DNA of 64,000 nt from an uncultured Anaerolineaceae bacterium (GTDB lineage: Bacteria > Chloroflexota > Anaerolineae > Anaerolineales > Anaerolineaceae): contig CALIHP010000043.1 of assembly GCA_938020565.1 (NCBI GenBank), positions 1-64,000 of the forward strand, given 5' to 3'. Shown piece after piece: positions 55,116-63,937 of this stretch. The notes beneath the pieces are model-generated. The model had not been told where the DNA came from and did not search any database. It worked only from the letters and a program-made list of their open reading frames with translations. The position numbers were made by a program, and so were the translations under genes. Position 1 is the stretch's first letter, and every line of letters begins with the position of its first letter.

Positions 55116-57149
55116 ATGAAGAAAGATGATCGGATTTTTTTTGGCGTCTGGTTTCCGCTGACGCTGCTGGCGATTTTTACGCTGACCTGGGCTTATCAGG
55201 TCCGGCTGGTCGGGTTTTATCTGGACGACTGGCTCTATCTTTCGGCCTATCATCAGGGTGGTTTCCCGGCGCTTCAGGCGTACGCGTTCGACGACAGCCG
55301 GCCTGGGCTGCTCCCGTACGTGATCGGACTGGGGTTTAAGCTCATCGGGTACGATCGGTTGGGATGGCAGCTTTGGTCGTTGTTCTGGCGTTATCTGGGC
55401 GGGGTCGGATTATGGCTGCTGATTCGAACGGTCTGGCCGAAGCGCGGCGCGGAGGCGGCGTTTTCGGCGACCCTTTTCGCGATTTTTCCGTTTTTTAAGC
55501 ATCAGGCATTCGCGATTGCATATAACCAGATTTGGATTCAGGGGGCGCTGGTTCCGTTTTCGTTCTGGCTGACCGTTCGCGCGCTGCGTTCAGAACGCCG
55601 CGGCGTTCGGCGCCTTTTGACGGCGGCTGCGATGCTCCTGAGTGCGGCGCAGCTGCTGATGACGGAGTATTACCTTCCGATCGAGGCGGCGCGCTGGCTC
55701 CTGATCTATTTCGTTTCGGACGGCGAAAACGGACGCGCGAAAGCTGTTTCGGCGCTTCGGCGGTATGTCCCTTACGGCCTGCTGCTGGCGGCGTACGGGG
55801 TCGTCCGGTTCGCGGTGATGCCGCGCTGGGTGGCGGATCGGAATTCGCTGAACTGGATCGGGGAGTTTTCGAACCCGCTCGACCTGACGCTGCATATGCT
55901 GCAAATGGGGCTGCAATATCTGACCGAGTCGGTCTGGGGCGTCTGGTACCGGAGTATCCGTCCCGATCGGATGGACCTGTCGATCCCTTCGCAGCGGATC
56001 GCGCTGATTTTCGCGGCGGCGGTTTTCGTTTTCCTGACGGTTTCCTTTATCTGTGGAACGAAGGATGAGCCGGAGGACGCGGAAAGCGATTCCGAAGCAG
56101 GGACGATCGTCCGCTTCGGCACGACGCTGACGCTGCTGGGGTTTCTTCCTGGAATGGCGATCGATAAAAATCCGTCGACGGCGTTTATCTATCATGATCG
56201 GTTCCTGATCCCCGCTTTTCTGGGGCTGTCGCTGCTGATACCGGCGGCTTTCGCGAAATTCGTGAATGAACGGCGGCTGCGAATCGTGGCCATGGCGGGA
56301 CTTTGCGCGATTGCGGTGAATTTTCAAATTGTCAATTCGTTTGATTACCGGACCGCATGGAAAAATCAGCAGGATTTTCAGTGGCAGCTGTACTGGCGGG
56401 TTCCCGACGCAAAGCCGGATACGGCGTTCCTCGGCGACGGGATTATCGCTTCGTTCCTCGGCGGTTGGGCGGATGGAACGATGGTTCTGGAGATGTACGG
56501 AAAGGGAACGGGGCTGGAGCCGACGCCGTACTGGTATCTGGTTGTTGGCGAGGGCGACTTTGAGCATGAGTTCCAGAATCAGCTTCCATTGACAAACAAA
56601 GTAAAGATTTATAATTTCAGATCTGAGTTCCGAAATAATATCGTGCTGACCAAGAACGAATGGGACCGTTGCCTCTGGGTCCTGGAGGGTTTAGATCGGT
56701 TCAATCCGTATATTAATCCGACCACGAAAAAGCTGATCGATTATCAGAATCCCGATCGGATTATCTATGATTCCGGGAGGCGGCTGACGCCGGCGATTTT
56801 TGGCGCGGACGGCCCGCGGAATTGGTGCTACGCGTATGCGAACGCGGCACGGTCGGTCGCGGTCGGCGACGACGCGGAGGCGCTGCGCTTATATGACGAA
56901 GCGGTCGCGGAACGCTGGGACCCGTTGAAGCCGGTCGAGCTTACGCCGTTTATCCGCGCGGCGGCGCGAACGGGCGACTGGCCGCTGGCGGCGGAGCTGA
57001 CCGAGCGAGCGGGCTGGGAGCCGCATATTACGCATGAGTATTTTCGTGCGCTGTGGGAGGAGCTGATGGCGGCTGGGGAACCGACGCCGGAGCGGACGGC
57101 GGCGTTCGAGCGTGTTCGGCCGTTGATCATGGCCCCGGATGGGAACTGA
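55116..57149 (+). CDS. Polytopic membrane protein, GT-C glycosyltransferase-like (paralogue)
   Basis: 677 residues, paralogous to the protein at 5704. The extracytoplasmic loop has VGFYLDDWLYLSAYHQGG, followed by about ten membrane helices, WQLYWRVPDAKPDTAF and the C-terminal LTPAIFGADGPRNWCYAYAN plus a TPR-like tail. The DDW pair is the GT-C catalytic signature. The ATG has no ribosome site: TACAAT lies 7 bases upstream of it, so a leaderless mRNA is possible. Donor and acceptor are unknown. Confidence 0.72.
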   Translation: MKKDDRIFFGVWFPLTLLAIFTLTWAYQVRLVGFYLDDWLYLSAYHQGGFPALQAYAFDDSRPGLLPYVIGLGFKLIGYDRLGWQLWSLFWRYLGGVGLWLLIRTVWPKRGAEAAFSATLFAIFPFFKHQAFAIAYNQIWIQGALVPFSFWLTVRALRSERRGVRRLLTAAAMLLSAAQLLMTEYYLPIEAARWLLIYFVSDGENGRAKAVSALRRYVPYGLLLAAYGVVRFAVMPRWVADRNSLNWIGEFSNPLDLTLHMLQMGLQYLTESVWGVWYRSIRPDRMDLSIPSQRIALIFAAAVFVFLTVSFICGTKDEPEDAESDSEAGTIVRFGTTLTLLGFLPGMAIDKNPSTAFIYHDRFLIPAFLGLSLLIPAAFAKFVNERRLRIVAMAGLCAIAVNFQIVNSFDYRTAWKNQQDFQWQLYWRVPDAKPDTAFLGDGIIASFLGGWADGTMVLEMYGKGTGLEPTPYWYLVVGEGDFEHEFQNQLPLTNKVKIYNFRSEFRNNIVLTKNEWDRCLWVLEGLDRFNPYINPTTKKLIDYQNPDRIIYDSGRRLTPAIFGADGPRNWCYAYANAARSVAVGDDAEALRLYDEAVAERWDPLKPVELTPFIRAAARTGDWPLAAELTERAGWEPHITHEYFRALWEELMAAGEPTPERTAAFERVRPLIMAPDGN

Positions 57150-57225
57150 TCGGCAGGGAACGGACGTCCTGTCAGAGAAAATAATCCATTCCGTTTACGG
57201 CGAAGGATGTAACGGCCCCTGAAAT

Positions 57226-59790
57226 TCAGGGCGACGGTTTCCCGAAGCGGACTTTCCATTCATACAGCAGGTTGATCGCTTCGATCGGCGAGAGGACGTT
57301 GATATCGACGCTGTCGAGCGCGTCGACGATCGGGTTCGTCTCCGGAAACAGCGCCATCTGAACTTCCGGTTCTTCCCGCGCCGTTTTCGGAGCGGCCCCT
57401 TCGGCTTCGAGCCGGTTCAGAATTTCGTTTGCGCGATTAATGACCGGTTTCGGGAGCCCGGCGATCCTTCCGACATGGATCCCGTATGAACGATCCGCCG
57501 CGCCGGGGATGATTTTATGCAGGAAGACAACATCGCCGTTGTGCTCACTGACAGCGACGTTATAGTTTTTCAGGTTAGGGAGCGTCTCGGCAAGCCGGGT
57601 CAGCTCGTGGTAATGGGTCGCGAAGAGGGTCCGGGAGCGAAGCTGCGGCGCGTTATGAATATATTCGACGACTGCCCAGGCGATCGACAGCCCGTCGTAC
57701 GTGCTCGTTCCGCGGCCGATTTCGTCTAAGATCAGGAAGCTGCGCGGGGTGGCGTTGTTGAGGATATTGGCGGTTTCGACCATCTCGACCATGAACGTTG
57801 AGAGACCGGCGTGAATTTCGTCCTGCGCGCCGATCCGCGTAAAAATCCGGTCGACGAGGCCGATGACGGCGCTGTCGGCGGGGACGAACGAGCCCATTTG
57901 CGCCATGAGCAGGATAATCGCAGTCTGGCGCAGGTAGGTCGATTTTCCGGACATGTTCGGACCGGTCACGACGTGAATCTGTTCAGATTCTTTAAAGCAG
58001 ATATCGTTCGGGATGAAGCGTTCCCCGTTTTTCATTGTCAGTTCGACGACGGGATGCCGGCCGCCCTTGATTTCGATCTCATGAGAATCGTTGATTTCCG
58101 GCTTGACGTAATGATTCAGCGCGGCGGATTCGGCGAGCGAGGTCAGGACGTCCAGCGTCGCCAGCGCCCGGGCGGTTTCGAGGATCGCCACGGATTCCCG
58201 CCCGACCTCGGCGCAGAGCTCGGCGAAGAGGCGGCTCTCGATCGAGCGGATCGTTTCCTCGGCGTTCAGGACGAGCGCTTCATATTCTTTCATTTCGGGC
58301 GTGATAAACCGTTCGGCGTTGACGAGGGTTTGTTTGCGAATGTATTCCGGCGGGGCGTTTCCGGCGAGCGATTTCGAAATTTCGATATAGTAGCCGAAAA
58401 CTTTGTTGTACCCGACTTTCAGCGTCCGCAGGCCGGTTCGCTCCCGCTCGATCCCTTCCAGATTCGCCATCCAGTCGCGCGCCCCGGTCGATTTTGCGTA
58501 AACTTCGTCGAGTTCTTCGGAATAGCCCCGGCGAATTACCCCGCTCGTCATCAGCGTCGCGGGAGAATCCGGCGAGATCGCCCGCTGGAGCAGGCAGCGA
58601 ATTTCGGCGCATTCGTGCATATGGCCTAAGATCGGCAGGCTGCCCGGAAGCAGGCTGAGGATCGTCGGAAGCGCTTCGAGCGACGATTGCAGCGCGATCA
58701 GGTCGCGCGGGATCGCGACGCCGCCGGTGATACGGTTGATGAGCCGTTCCATGTCGTTCAGCGGTTTCATCGCCGCGCGCAGCTCGGCCCGGCGCATTCC
58801 GTCGGCGACGAAAATTTCAACGGCGTCGAGCCGTTGGCGGATCCGATCGATGTCTGTGAGTGGCTTGCTGACCCATTGCCGGATCGCGCGTTTCCCCATC
58901 GGCGTGACCGTGCTATCGAGAACGCCTAAAAGCGACCCTTTCGCGTTATTCGAACGCAGCGTCTCGGTCAGTTCAAGGTTGCGGCGGGTCGAAACGTCGA
59001 GCGCCATGAATTCGTCGAGCGAGTACGGCGTCAGCTTCGATAAGATTTTGAGCGTGGCCGGCTGGTTCGCGTCCAGGTAGCGGACGAGCGCGCCGGCCGC
59101 CTGAACCGCCGGACTGCCGGCGCTGAACCCGAAGCCGTCGAGCGTCGGGACGCAGAGGATTTCGCAGAGAATACTGAAACAGCGCGCCGGGTCAAAAATC
59201 GCGTTCGGAACGGGGGTGACGCTGAACGCTGGCGGGATCGCGAGCGGGTTTTTCTCCGAATTCAGGATTTCGGCGGGGTGGAGCCTGGTTAATTCGGCGG
59301 TGAGGACGCTGCGCTGATTTTCGCCGCGGATAACCGACGCGAAGAATTCGCCGGTCGTGATATCGGCGTAGGCGATCCCGATTCCTTTCGCCGTTTCGAT
59401 CGCGGCGAGCAGGTAGTTATTGGCGTCCGACTTGAGGAGCCCGGGCTCGATCACGGTCCCGGGCGTTACGACGCGGACGACTTCGCGCTCGAAAAGCCCT
59501 TTATCCGGCTGTTCGCCGACCTGCTCGACGATCGCGACGTGAAAGCCCTTATCGATCAGCCGTGCAAGGTAATTTTCGACGGCGTGATAAGGGATCCCGG
59601 CCATGGGGACCTTCGCCGTTTTGGAAACCTTCCGGGCCGTCAGGACGAGATCGAGCTCGCGCGACGTGGTTTCGGCGTCCTGATCGAAGGTTTCGTAAAA
59701 GTCGCCGAGCCGGAAGAAAACGATCGTGTCCGGGTAGTTCTTCTTAATGTCGAGGTATTGTTTTCGAATCGGGGTTATATCATCATCCAT
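57226..59790 (-). CDS. mutS: DNA mismatch repair protein MutS
   Basis: 854 residues. The mismatch-reading Phe and Glu are in FFRLGDFYETF near residue 28. Domain V has Walker A GPNMSGKSTYLRQ, then the Walker B/signature DEIGRGTSTYDGLSIAW. Length and domain order match MutS1. It recognises mismatches and recruits MutL; no mutL is visible here. The last codons of the SpoU gene overlap its ATG by 8 bases, so the two are translated together. Confidence 0.97.
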   Translation of the reverse strand: MDDDITPIRKQYLDIKKNYPDTIVFFRLGDFYETFDQDAETTSRELDLVLTARKVSKTAKVPMAGIPYHAVENYLARLIDKGFHVAIVEQVGEQPDKGLFEREVVRVVTPGTVIEPGLLKSDANNYLLAAIETAKGIGIAYADITTGEFFASVIRGENQRSVLTAELTRLHPAEILNSEKNPLAIPPAFSVTPVPNAIFDPARCFSILCEILCVPTLDGFGFSAGSPAVQAAGALVRYLDANQPATLKILSKLTPYSLDEFMALDVSTRRNLELTETLRSNNAKGSLLGVLDSTVTPMGKRAIRQWVSKPLTDIDRIRQRLDAVEIFVADGMRRAELRAAMKPLNDMERLINRITGGVAIPRDLIALQSSLEALPTILSLLPGSLPILGHMHECAEIRCLLQRAISPDSPATLMTSGVIRRGYSEELDEVYAKSTGARDWMANLEGIERERTGLRTLKVGYNKVFGYYIEISKSLAGNAPPEYIRKQTLVNAERFITPEMKEYEALVLNAEETIRSIESRLFAELCAEVGRESVAILETARALATLDVLTSLAESAALNHYVKPEINDSHEIEIKGGRHPVVELTMKNGERFIPNDICFKESEQIHVVTGPNMSGKSTYLRQTAIILLMAQMGSFVPADSAVIGLVDRIFTRIGAQDEIHAGLSTFMVEMVETANILNNATPRSFLILDEIGRGTSTYDGLSIAWAVVEYIHNAPQLRSRTLFATHYHELTRLAETLPNLKNYNVAVSEHNGDVVFLHKIIPGAADRSYGIHVGRIAGLPKPVINRANEILNRLEAEGAAPKTAREEPEVQMALFPETNPIVDALDSVDINVLSPIEAINLLYEWKVRFGKPSP

Positions 59791-60445
59791 GCGTCATCTT
59801 TCCAAATCGTATCAGGTAAGCGGCGACGGCGAAGGCGGCTGCGACGTTCAGCGATTCCTTCTTGCCGATCATCGGCAGGTAGAAAATCCGGTCGCAGCCG
59901 GCGAGGATTATCGGGTCGACGCCGCTGACTTCGCCGCCGAGAACGAGAGCGATTTTATTTCCCGCTTCCAGCGCGCTGAGTCCGGGGAACGTGGCGAACA
60001 GGTTCTCAGCGGTCTCGCCGCCTTCCAGTGCCCAGATTTCGCAGCCTTCCGATTTCAGCCGCGCGATCGCGTCCGCGCTGTTCCAGTCATGCCGCCAGGG
60101 GACCGTTTTTTCCGCGCCGAGGGCGGTTTTCGCGATTTTCGGATTGAGCGGCGTTGGGGTCGTCCCAAGGAGGACGAGCTCCCCGGCGCCCACGGCGTCC
60201 GCGGTTCGAAAGATCGAGCCGACGTTCAGGGCGCTGCGAAGGTTGTCGAGGACGACGGTCAGCGCCGGGGAGCCGCGGTACGGCGCACGCTCTGGAACCC
60301 GAAGATCAGGAACGGCGCCGTCCGGTTCGGTATCAGAGCCGCATCTCGGACAGCGTACCCGTTCCGGTCGCTCCGGACCTGCTTTCAGGCTGAATCGAAA
60401 ACGGCAGTCAGGTTGGATACAGACGTAGGTTTCGATGGGCATCAT
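59783..60445 (-). CDS. SpoU/TrmH-family RNA methyltransferase with zinc ribbon
   Basis: 220 residues. An N-terminal zinc ribbon (YVCIQPDCRFRFS and VRCPRCGSD) precedes the SpoU knot: VLDNLRSALNVGSIFRTADA, then LVLGGEVSGVDPIIL and LPMIGKKESLNVAAAFAVAA. These are motifs 1-3 of 2'-O-ribose methyltransferases acting on tRNA or rRNA. The zinc ribbon is an addition not found in TrmH or RlmB. Its stop overlaps the mutS start. Confidence 0.9.
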   Translation of the reverse strand: MMPIETYVCIQPDCRFRFSLKAGPERPERVRCPRCGSDTEPDGAVPDLRVPERAPYRGSPALTVVLDNLRSALNVGSIFRTADAVGAGELVLLGTTPTPLNPKIAKTALGAEKTVPWRHDWNSADAIARLKSEGCEIWALEGGETAENLFATFPGLSALEAGNKIALVLGGEVSGVDPIILAGCDRIFYLPMIGKKESLNVAAAFAVAAYLIRFGKMTHG

Positions 60446-60809
60446 GCGTTGGCGGCTCCGTTTCTGCCTAATTATAAAGGGTAACGATTGGAGTTAGCGT
60501 TAGTTAACCGGAAATTGTCTGACTTGAACGGACATGGCGCGATGATTCAGCCGGCCAATCCACAAATTCGGACTCATGATGGAAGTATATAATCTATTAT
60601 ATTTACATAAGTGCAATGATGAGAGAAAATATAGCAATAATCAAGACACATTACATCTGTAATGTTTTTTTTTGAAGAATGCTATGCTTTTTACAATTTT
60701 GCCTGAAATCTTTGTATACTGATTTTAAGCAGCAGGAGGAATTAACGAACGTGCCTTAGTTTTGAAGAAGAAAAGATTTAACAGGTTTTATCTTGCGAGG
60801 AGGTTTAAT
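60446..60809. other. AT-rich intergenic region with possible small transcript
   Basis: 364 bases before the TTG start at 60810. It holds a TATAAT at 60587-60592, a short hairpin plus T-run at 60648-60673, a further TATACT at 60715-60720 and an AGGAGG at 60734-60739 followed only by GTG CCT TAG. No coding region was found. Confidence 0.5.
60648..60673 (+). terminator. Short hairpin with nine-T run
   Basis: ACATTACA pairs with TGTAATGT across a 2-base centre and is followed by nine T residues. It would end any transcript from the TATAAT at 60587, about 75 bases long. Confidence 0.6.
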
Positions 60810-61742
60810 TTGAAAAATAAAAAAATTCTGGCGCTGAGCATGATTGCGCTTATCTTTGTTTTCAATTGGTCTGTCGACGTGCTTGCGCAGGAGGATTCAG
60901 TAATCCCGGTGCAAATTGAAACCGGTTCATTTTTGACGCTGCGGATTGACAATCAGCTGAAAGCCCGGGAGATTTTTCCTCTCGATTTGGAGGAGCTGGA
61001 GCCTCTGAAATACGGCTTCCACATCGGGATGTATGATCAATGCGAATCGGATGAGGATAATTTGCGTCCTGAAGCCCGGGAACTCGGAACGGTCATTCAT
61101 TCGAACGAAATTCATTATGATTTGCGTTTTGCGATTGAAAACGCGCGGGCGGAAAAACTGCGATTGGCCGCTGATCATGTTAAAGTTCAGCTGGCTTACA
61201 CGGAGCCGGACGGAACAGATGGCCTCTGGGAAAAGGACCTCCCGTTTCCTGCGATTGATTTCTATTTACGTGGAAGCGGCGTAGAAATTCCTTCTTATTC
61301 CGGCGAAAGCTTCGTGACGCGGGATTCGTTGGAAGTCGTCTCCTACGGATTTTATCCGGTGGATGACGAGCGTATGCAGCTGCGTTTCTATCTCTTAGGC
61401 GATAAGACGGTTCCCGGCGGCTGTTACGTCAAAGGCGAGATCGCAGGGGAAAAGGAAATTCATTACAGTTTTATTTGTGAAGATCATATTATTGGGCAAG
61501 GAGCGCTTCGGTCTAATAATTATCTGGAGATCAATTTCGATTCCGGTGAGTTTCCTGTAGAGGCGCGGATGAAGGAGGTGAAATTTCTGATGGTGGATCC
61601 GACGATATCTGGAGAGTTTAGGAAAGCGGAAGGTGATTCCGTTGAGCGAATCGTCCGATTCGGGAACGATATTCTGGTATCGTTCTACGCGGAATTCGGT
61701 TCCGCGGTCTCGAATCGGTGTCTGAATTATGAGATTGAATGA
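60810..61742 (+). CDS. Secreted hypothetical protein
   Basis: 310 residues from TTG 60810, chosen because GAGGAGG lies 6 bases upstream and a clean signal peptide follows (KNKKILALSMIALIFVF, cleavage near VLAQ). A TTG at 60762 is also open. The mature protein is acidic and rich in beta-strand patterns (YDLRFAIENARAEKLRLAAD, LRFYLLGDKTVPGG). No catalytic motif or known domain is recognised. It overlaps a GAGGAGGG that could serve the small gene downstream. AT-rich like its surroundings. Confidence 0.65.
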   Translation: MKNKKILALSMIALIFVFNWSVDVLAQEDSVIPVQIETGSFLTLRIDNQLKAREIFPLDLEELEPLKYGFHIGMYDQCESDEDNLRPEARELGTVIHSNEIHYDLRFAIENARAEKLRLAADHVKVQLAYTEPDGTDGLWEKDLPFPAIDFYLRGSGVEIPSYSGESFVTRDSLEVVSYGFYPVDDERMQLRFYLLGDKTVPGGCYVKGEIAGEKEIHYSFICEDHIIGQGALRSNNYLEINFDSGEFPVEARMKEVKFLMVDPTISGEFRKAEGDSVERIVRFGNDILVSFYAEFGSAVSNRCLNYEIE

Positions 61743-61757
61743 GGAGGGACGTCATAA

Positions 61758-62105
61758 AAATCATTATTATTATCTGTAATCATTATATTATTATGTGGTG
61801 GTTTTGTCATCTTTGATGATTTGATCGATTTCACCCCTCCTGACAGAGCATGGAATTGTTCATACTCTCATGGAGTTAAATTCTGCGAAGGAAGGATCGG
61901 TGGCAGCCAAACGACTTATACGATAACGTTGGACGTCCCGGCTGGAAGCGGATACAAGGCGATCGCGAATATCTATATTGACGGTAAGGTTTCGCTGTCA
62001 ACCGGCTGGCTATCTGCGGGCCAAAGCAAACAGCTTGAGCAGGCGATCACGTATGGCCAGCATAATTGGAGCGGCCGCTGGGACGTTCAGCCTGACGCTA
62101 AATAG
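61758..62105 (+). CDS. Small secreted hypothetical protein, start unclear
   Basis: An open frame from 61758 (no ATG) reads KSLLLSVIILLCGGFVIF, a signal-peptide-like stretch, then NCSYSHGVKFCEGRIGG and a compact domain ending WSGRWDVQPDAK. GAGGAGGG at 61741-61748 points to a start near ATA 61754, which is one frame away; a lost or gained A in the run at 61756-61760 would reconcile them. Within the frame the first usual start is TTG 61821, which drops the signal peptide. Two cysteines may form a disulfide. Family unknown. Confidence 0.5.
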   Translation, partial: KSLLLSVIIILLCGGFVIFDDLIDFTPPDRAWNCSYSHGVKFCEGRIGGSQTTYTITLDVPAGSGYKAIANIYIDGKVSLSTGWLSAGQSKQLEQAITYGQHNWSGRWDVQPDAK

Positions 62106-62130
62106 TAAATTGTAACTTTTGCTGCTGAAG

Positions 62131-62165
62131 CGCCCCAGACTTTTGGCTTATATGTCTGGGGCGTT
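62131..62165 (+). terminator. Terminator after the small secreted gene
   Basis: A perfect 10-base stem (CGCCCCAGAC with GTCTGGGGCG) and 13-base loop, followed by TTCTC. The T-run is short. Confidence 0.65.
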
Positions 62166-62224
62166 CTCATGATTCAAATCCGATCACCGATGGGCGTGAG
62201 CCCCTGTCCTGACGCTTTATTTTT

Positions 62225-63937
62225 TTACAGGACGGTCAGCGGCGCTTTCCCGAGGTTCAACCGGATCGCCCGCCGGTCCATCGCCAAAAGCGCTTCGAAA
62301 TCGCCGAGCGCCTGGGCCCGTTCGAACGTCGCGAACGACATTCCTTCGCCGGGGATTTCGGCGTCGCGCGGCGCGTCGGCGACGAGCTGGAGGAAGACGC
62401 CGTTATTCGCGCCGCCTTTATGGAGCTGGCCGGTTGAATGCTGGAAGCGGGGGCCGAAGCCGAGCGTCGTCGCGCAGTTCGTCGTTTTCAGGATTTTCTC
62501 CCGGAAGGCCTGAAGCTGGGCGAGCGTTTCGTCGCTGCGCGGGATATAGGCGTTAATCGCGACGTAATCTTCGCCGGCTTTCGCGAGCTTCAGCGCCGCG
62601 GCGATGAACTCACGGACCGTTTTTGCGGCCTGCATCTCCGGATCCTTGAAATTGAAATAAGCTTCGACGCCTTCCCCGCGCCAGACGGCGCTGAGCTCGT
62701 CTAATTTCCCGTTCTTCTTGAAATCGTTGACCTTCGCGACCGTTCGCGTTTTGGAGTCCTGAACGTTCGGCTGGTCGAACGCGTTAACGCCGAGCATCGC
62801 GCAGGCAACGGACACGGCTAATTCCCAACGGTAGAATTCGCGGAAGATATCATATGAATCGTTCAGCCGGATCGTCAGGACCGGCTGGCCCGCCGCGATC
62901 AGCGCGTCGACGAAGCGGGTCTTTTCTCCGGCGAAATCGACGTAGACGAAAGCGCGGTCTTTTCCGTACTTTTCCGCGGGGAGCTCGGGTTCGATATCGA
63001 TCGGGACGATCCCGCGCCCGTTTTTCCCGGAGGATTCGGCGATCAGCTGCTCAAGCCAGGAGCCGAACGAGGCGAACGCACGGTCGGTCAGAATCGTAAT
63101 TTTATCGCGGCCGGACTGCGCCGCGGTTCCGAGAAAGACGCCGAGCGCGGCGCTCTCGTTCGCGCCGAGCGGCGCGGAGGGGGCGCTGATTTTTGCGATC
63201 TCGCTGACCTTTCGTTCGATTCTGGCGGGGTCCAGCCCGATCAGCACGGCAGGAAGGATCCCAAACGGCGAAAGAACTGAGAAGCGTCCTCCGATCGAAG
63301 GATCGGAAATGACAATCTTGCGGAACCTGAGCTCGGCCGCAGTGCGTTCCAGGAGCGTTCCGGGATCGGTGATGGCGATGAAGTGCTTTCCCGCGTCGTC
63401 GCCGAGTTCGGCTTTGGCTTTCGCGTAGAAGTAATCCATGAGCGCGCGGATTTCAGCGGTGCCGCCGGATTTCGACGAAACGATATAGACGGTTTCGGAG
63501 AGCGGATGCGCCTGGTCGGCGTCCAGGACCTGGCCCGGGTCGGTCGAATCGATGATCGTTAGCTTGAGACCGTCCGCGTTGGCAAAGGTCAGCGCTACAA
63601 CTTCGGGCGCGAGCGAGGAGCCGCCCATGCCGATCAGGAGCGCTTTCGTGATCCCGTCTTTCCGAAGACTTTCGAGAATTTCCCTGTATTCCGGAGCGTT
63701 TTTTTCGATCGTTTTATGAATGTCGAGCCAACCGAGGCGGTTCCGGATTTCAGGGTATGCCTGCGTATCGAAGGTCCAGACGGTCGGATCCTTCGCGAAG
63801 ATTCGCGTGATGACCGAGTCTTCTTCGATTTTTTTGAAATTCGCTGAAATCGGTTCAGCAAGAACGCCGAGCGCCTTTTCAACGGCGTCGCCGGCTTTTT
63901 GAATGTCGTTTTGCATGGCCAAATATGCTTGAATCAT
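62225..63937 (-). CDS. pgi: Glucose-6-phosphate isomerase (transaldolase-linked type)
   Basis: 570 residues if it starts at ATG 63937 (GAAAGGA upstream). It has LLIGMGGSSLAPEVVALTF, the sugar-phosphate-binding VSSKSGGTAEIRALMDYF and HSTGQLHKGGANNGVFLQL near the C-terminus, and matches the isomerase half of bifunctional transaldolase/phosphoglucose isomerases. It converts glucose 6-phosphate to fructose 6-phosphate in glycolysis. The frame is open from 63937 to the window end (EEASLIAAISRKLKETK), so it may be the C-terminal part of such a fusion, or the start may be as given. Confidence 0.9.
   Translation of the reverse strand: MIQAYLAMQNDIQKAGDAVEKALGVLAEPISANFKKIEEDSVITRIFAKDPTVWTFDTQAYPEIRNRLGWLDIHKTIEKNAPEYREILESLRKDGITKALLIGMGGSSLAPEVVALTFANADGLKLTIIDSTDPGQVLDADQAHPLSETVYIVSSKSGGTAEIRALMDYFYAKAKAELGDDAGKHFIAITDPGTLLERTAAELRFRKIVISDPSIGGRFSVLSPFGILPAVLIGLDPARIERKVSEIAKISAPSAPLGANESAALGVFLGTAAQSGRDKITILTDRAFASFGSWLEQLIAESSGKNGRGIVPIDIEPELPAEKYGKDRAFVYVDFAGEKTRFVDALIAAGQPVLTIRLNDSYDIFREFYRWELAVSVACAMLGVNAFDQPNVQDSKTRTVAKVNDFKKNGKLDELSAVWRGEGVEAYFNFKDPEMQAAKTVREFIAAALKLAKAGEDYVAINAYIPRSDETLAQLQAFREKILKTTNCATTLGFGPRFQHSTGQLHKGGANNGVFLQLVADAPRDAEIPGEGMSFATFERAQALGDFEALLAMDRRAIRLNLGKAPLTVL

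Noticed and set aside
55590..56567. Minus-strand ORF of 325 codons opposite the GT-C-like paralogue
   Set aside because: Arg/Gln-rich shadow of a membrane protein gene.
60734..60759. AGGAGG followed by GTG considered as the start of the secreted gene
   Set aside because: The GTG frame stops after two codons; the next TTG with its own GAGGAGG fits better.
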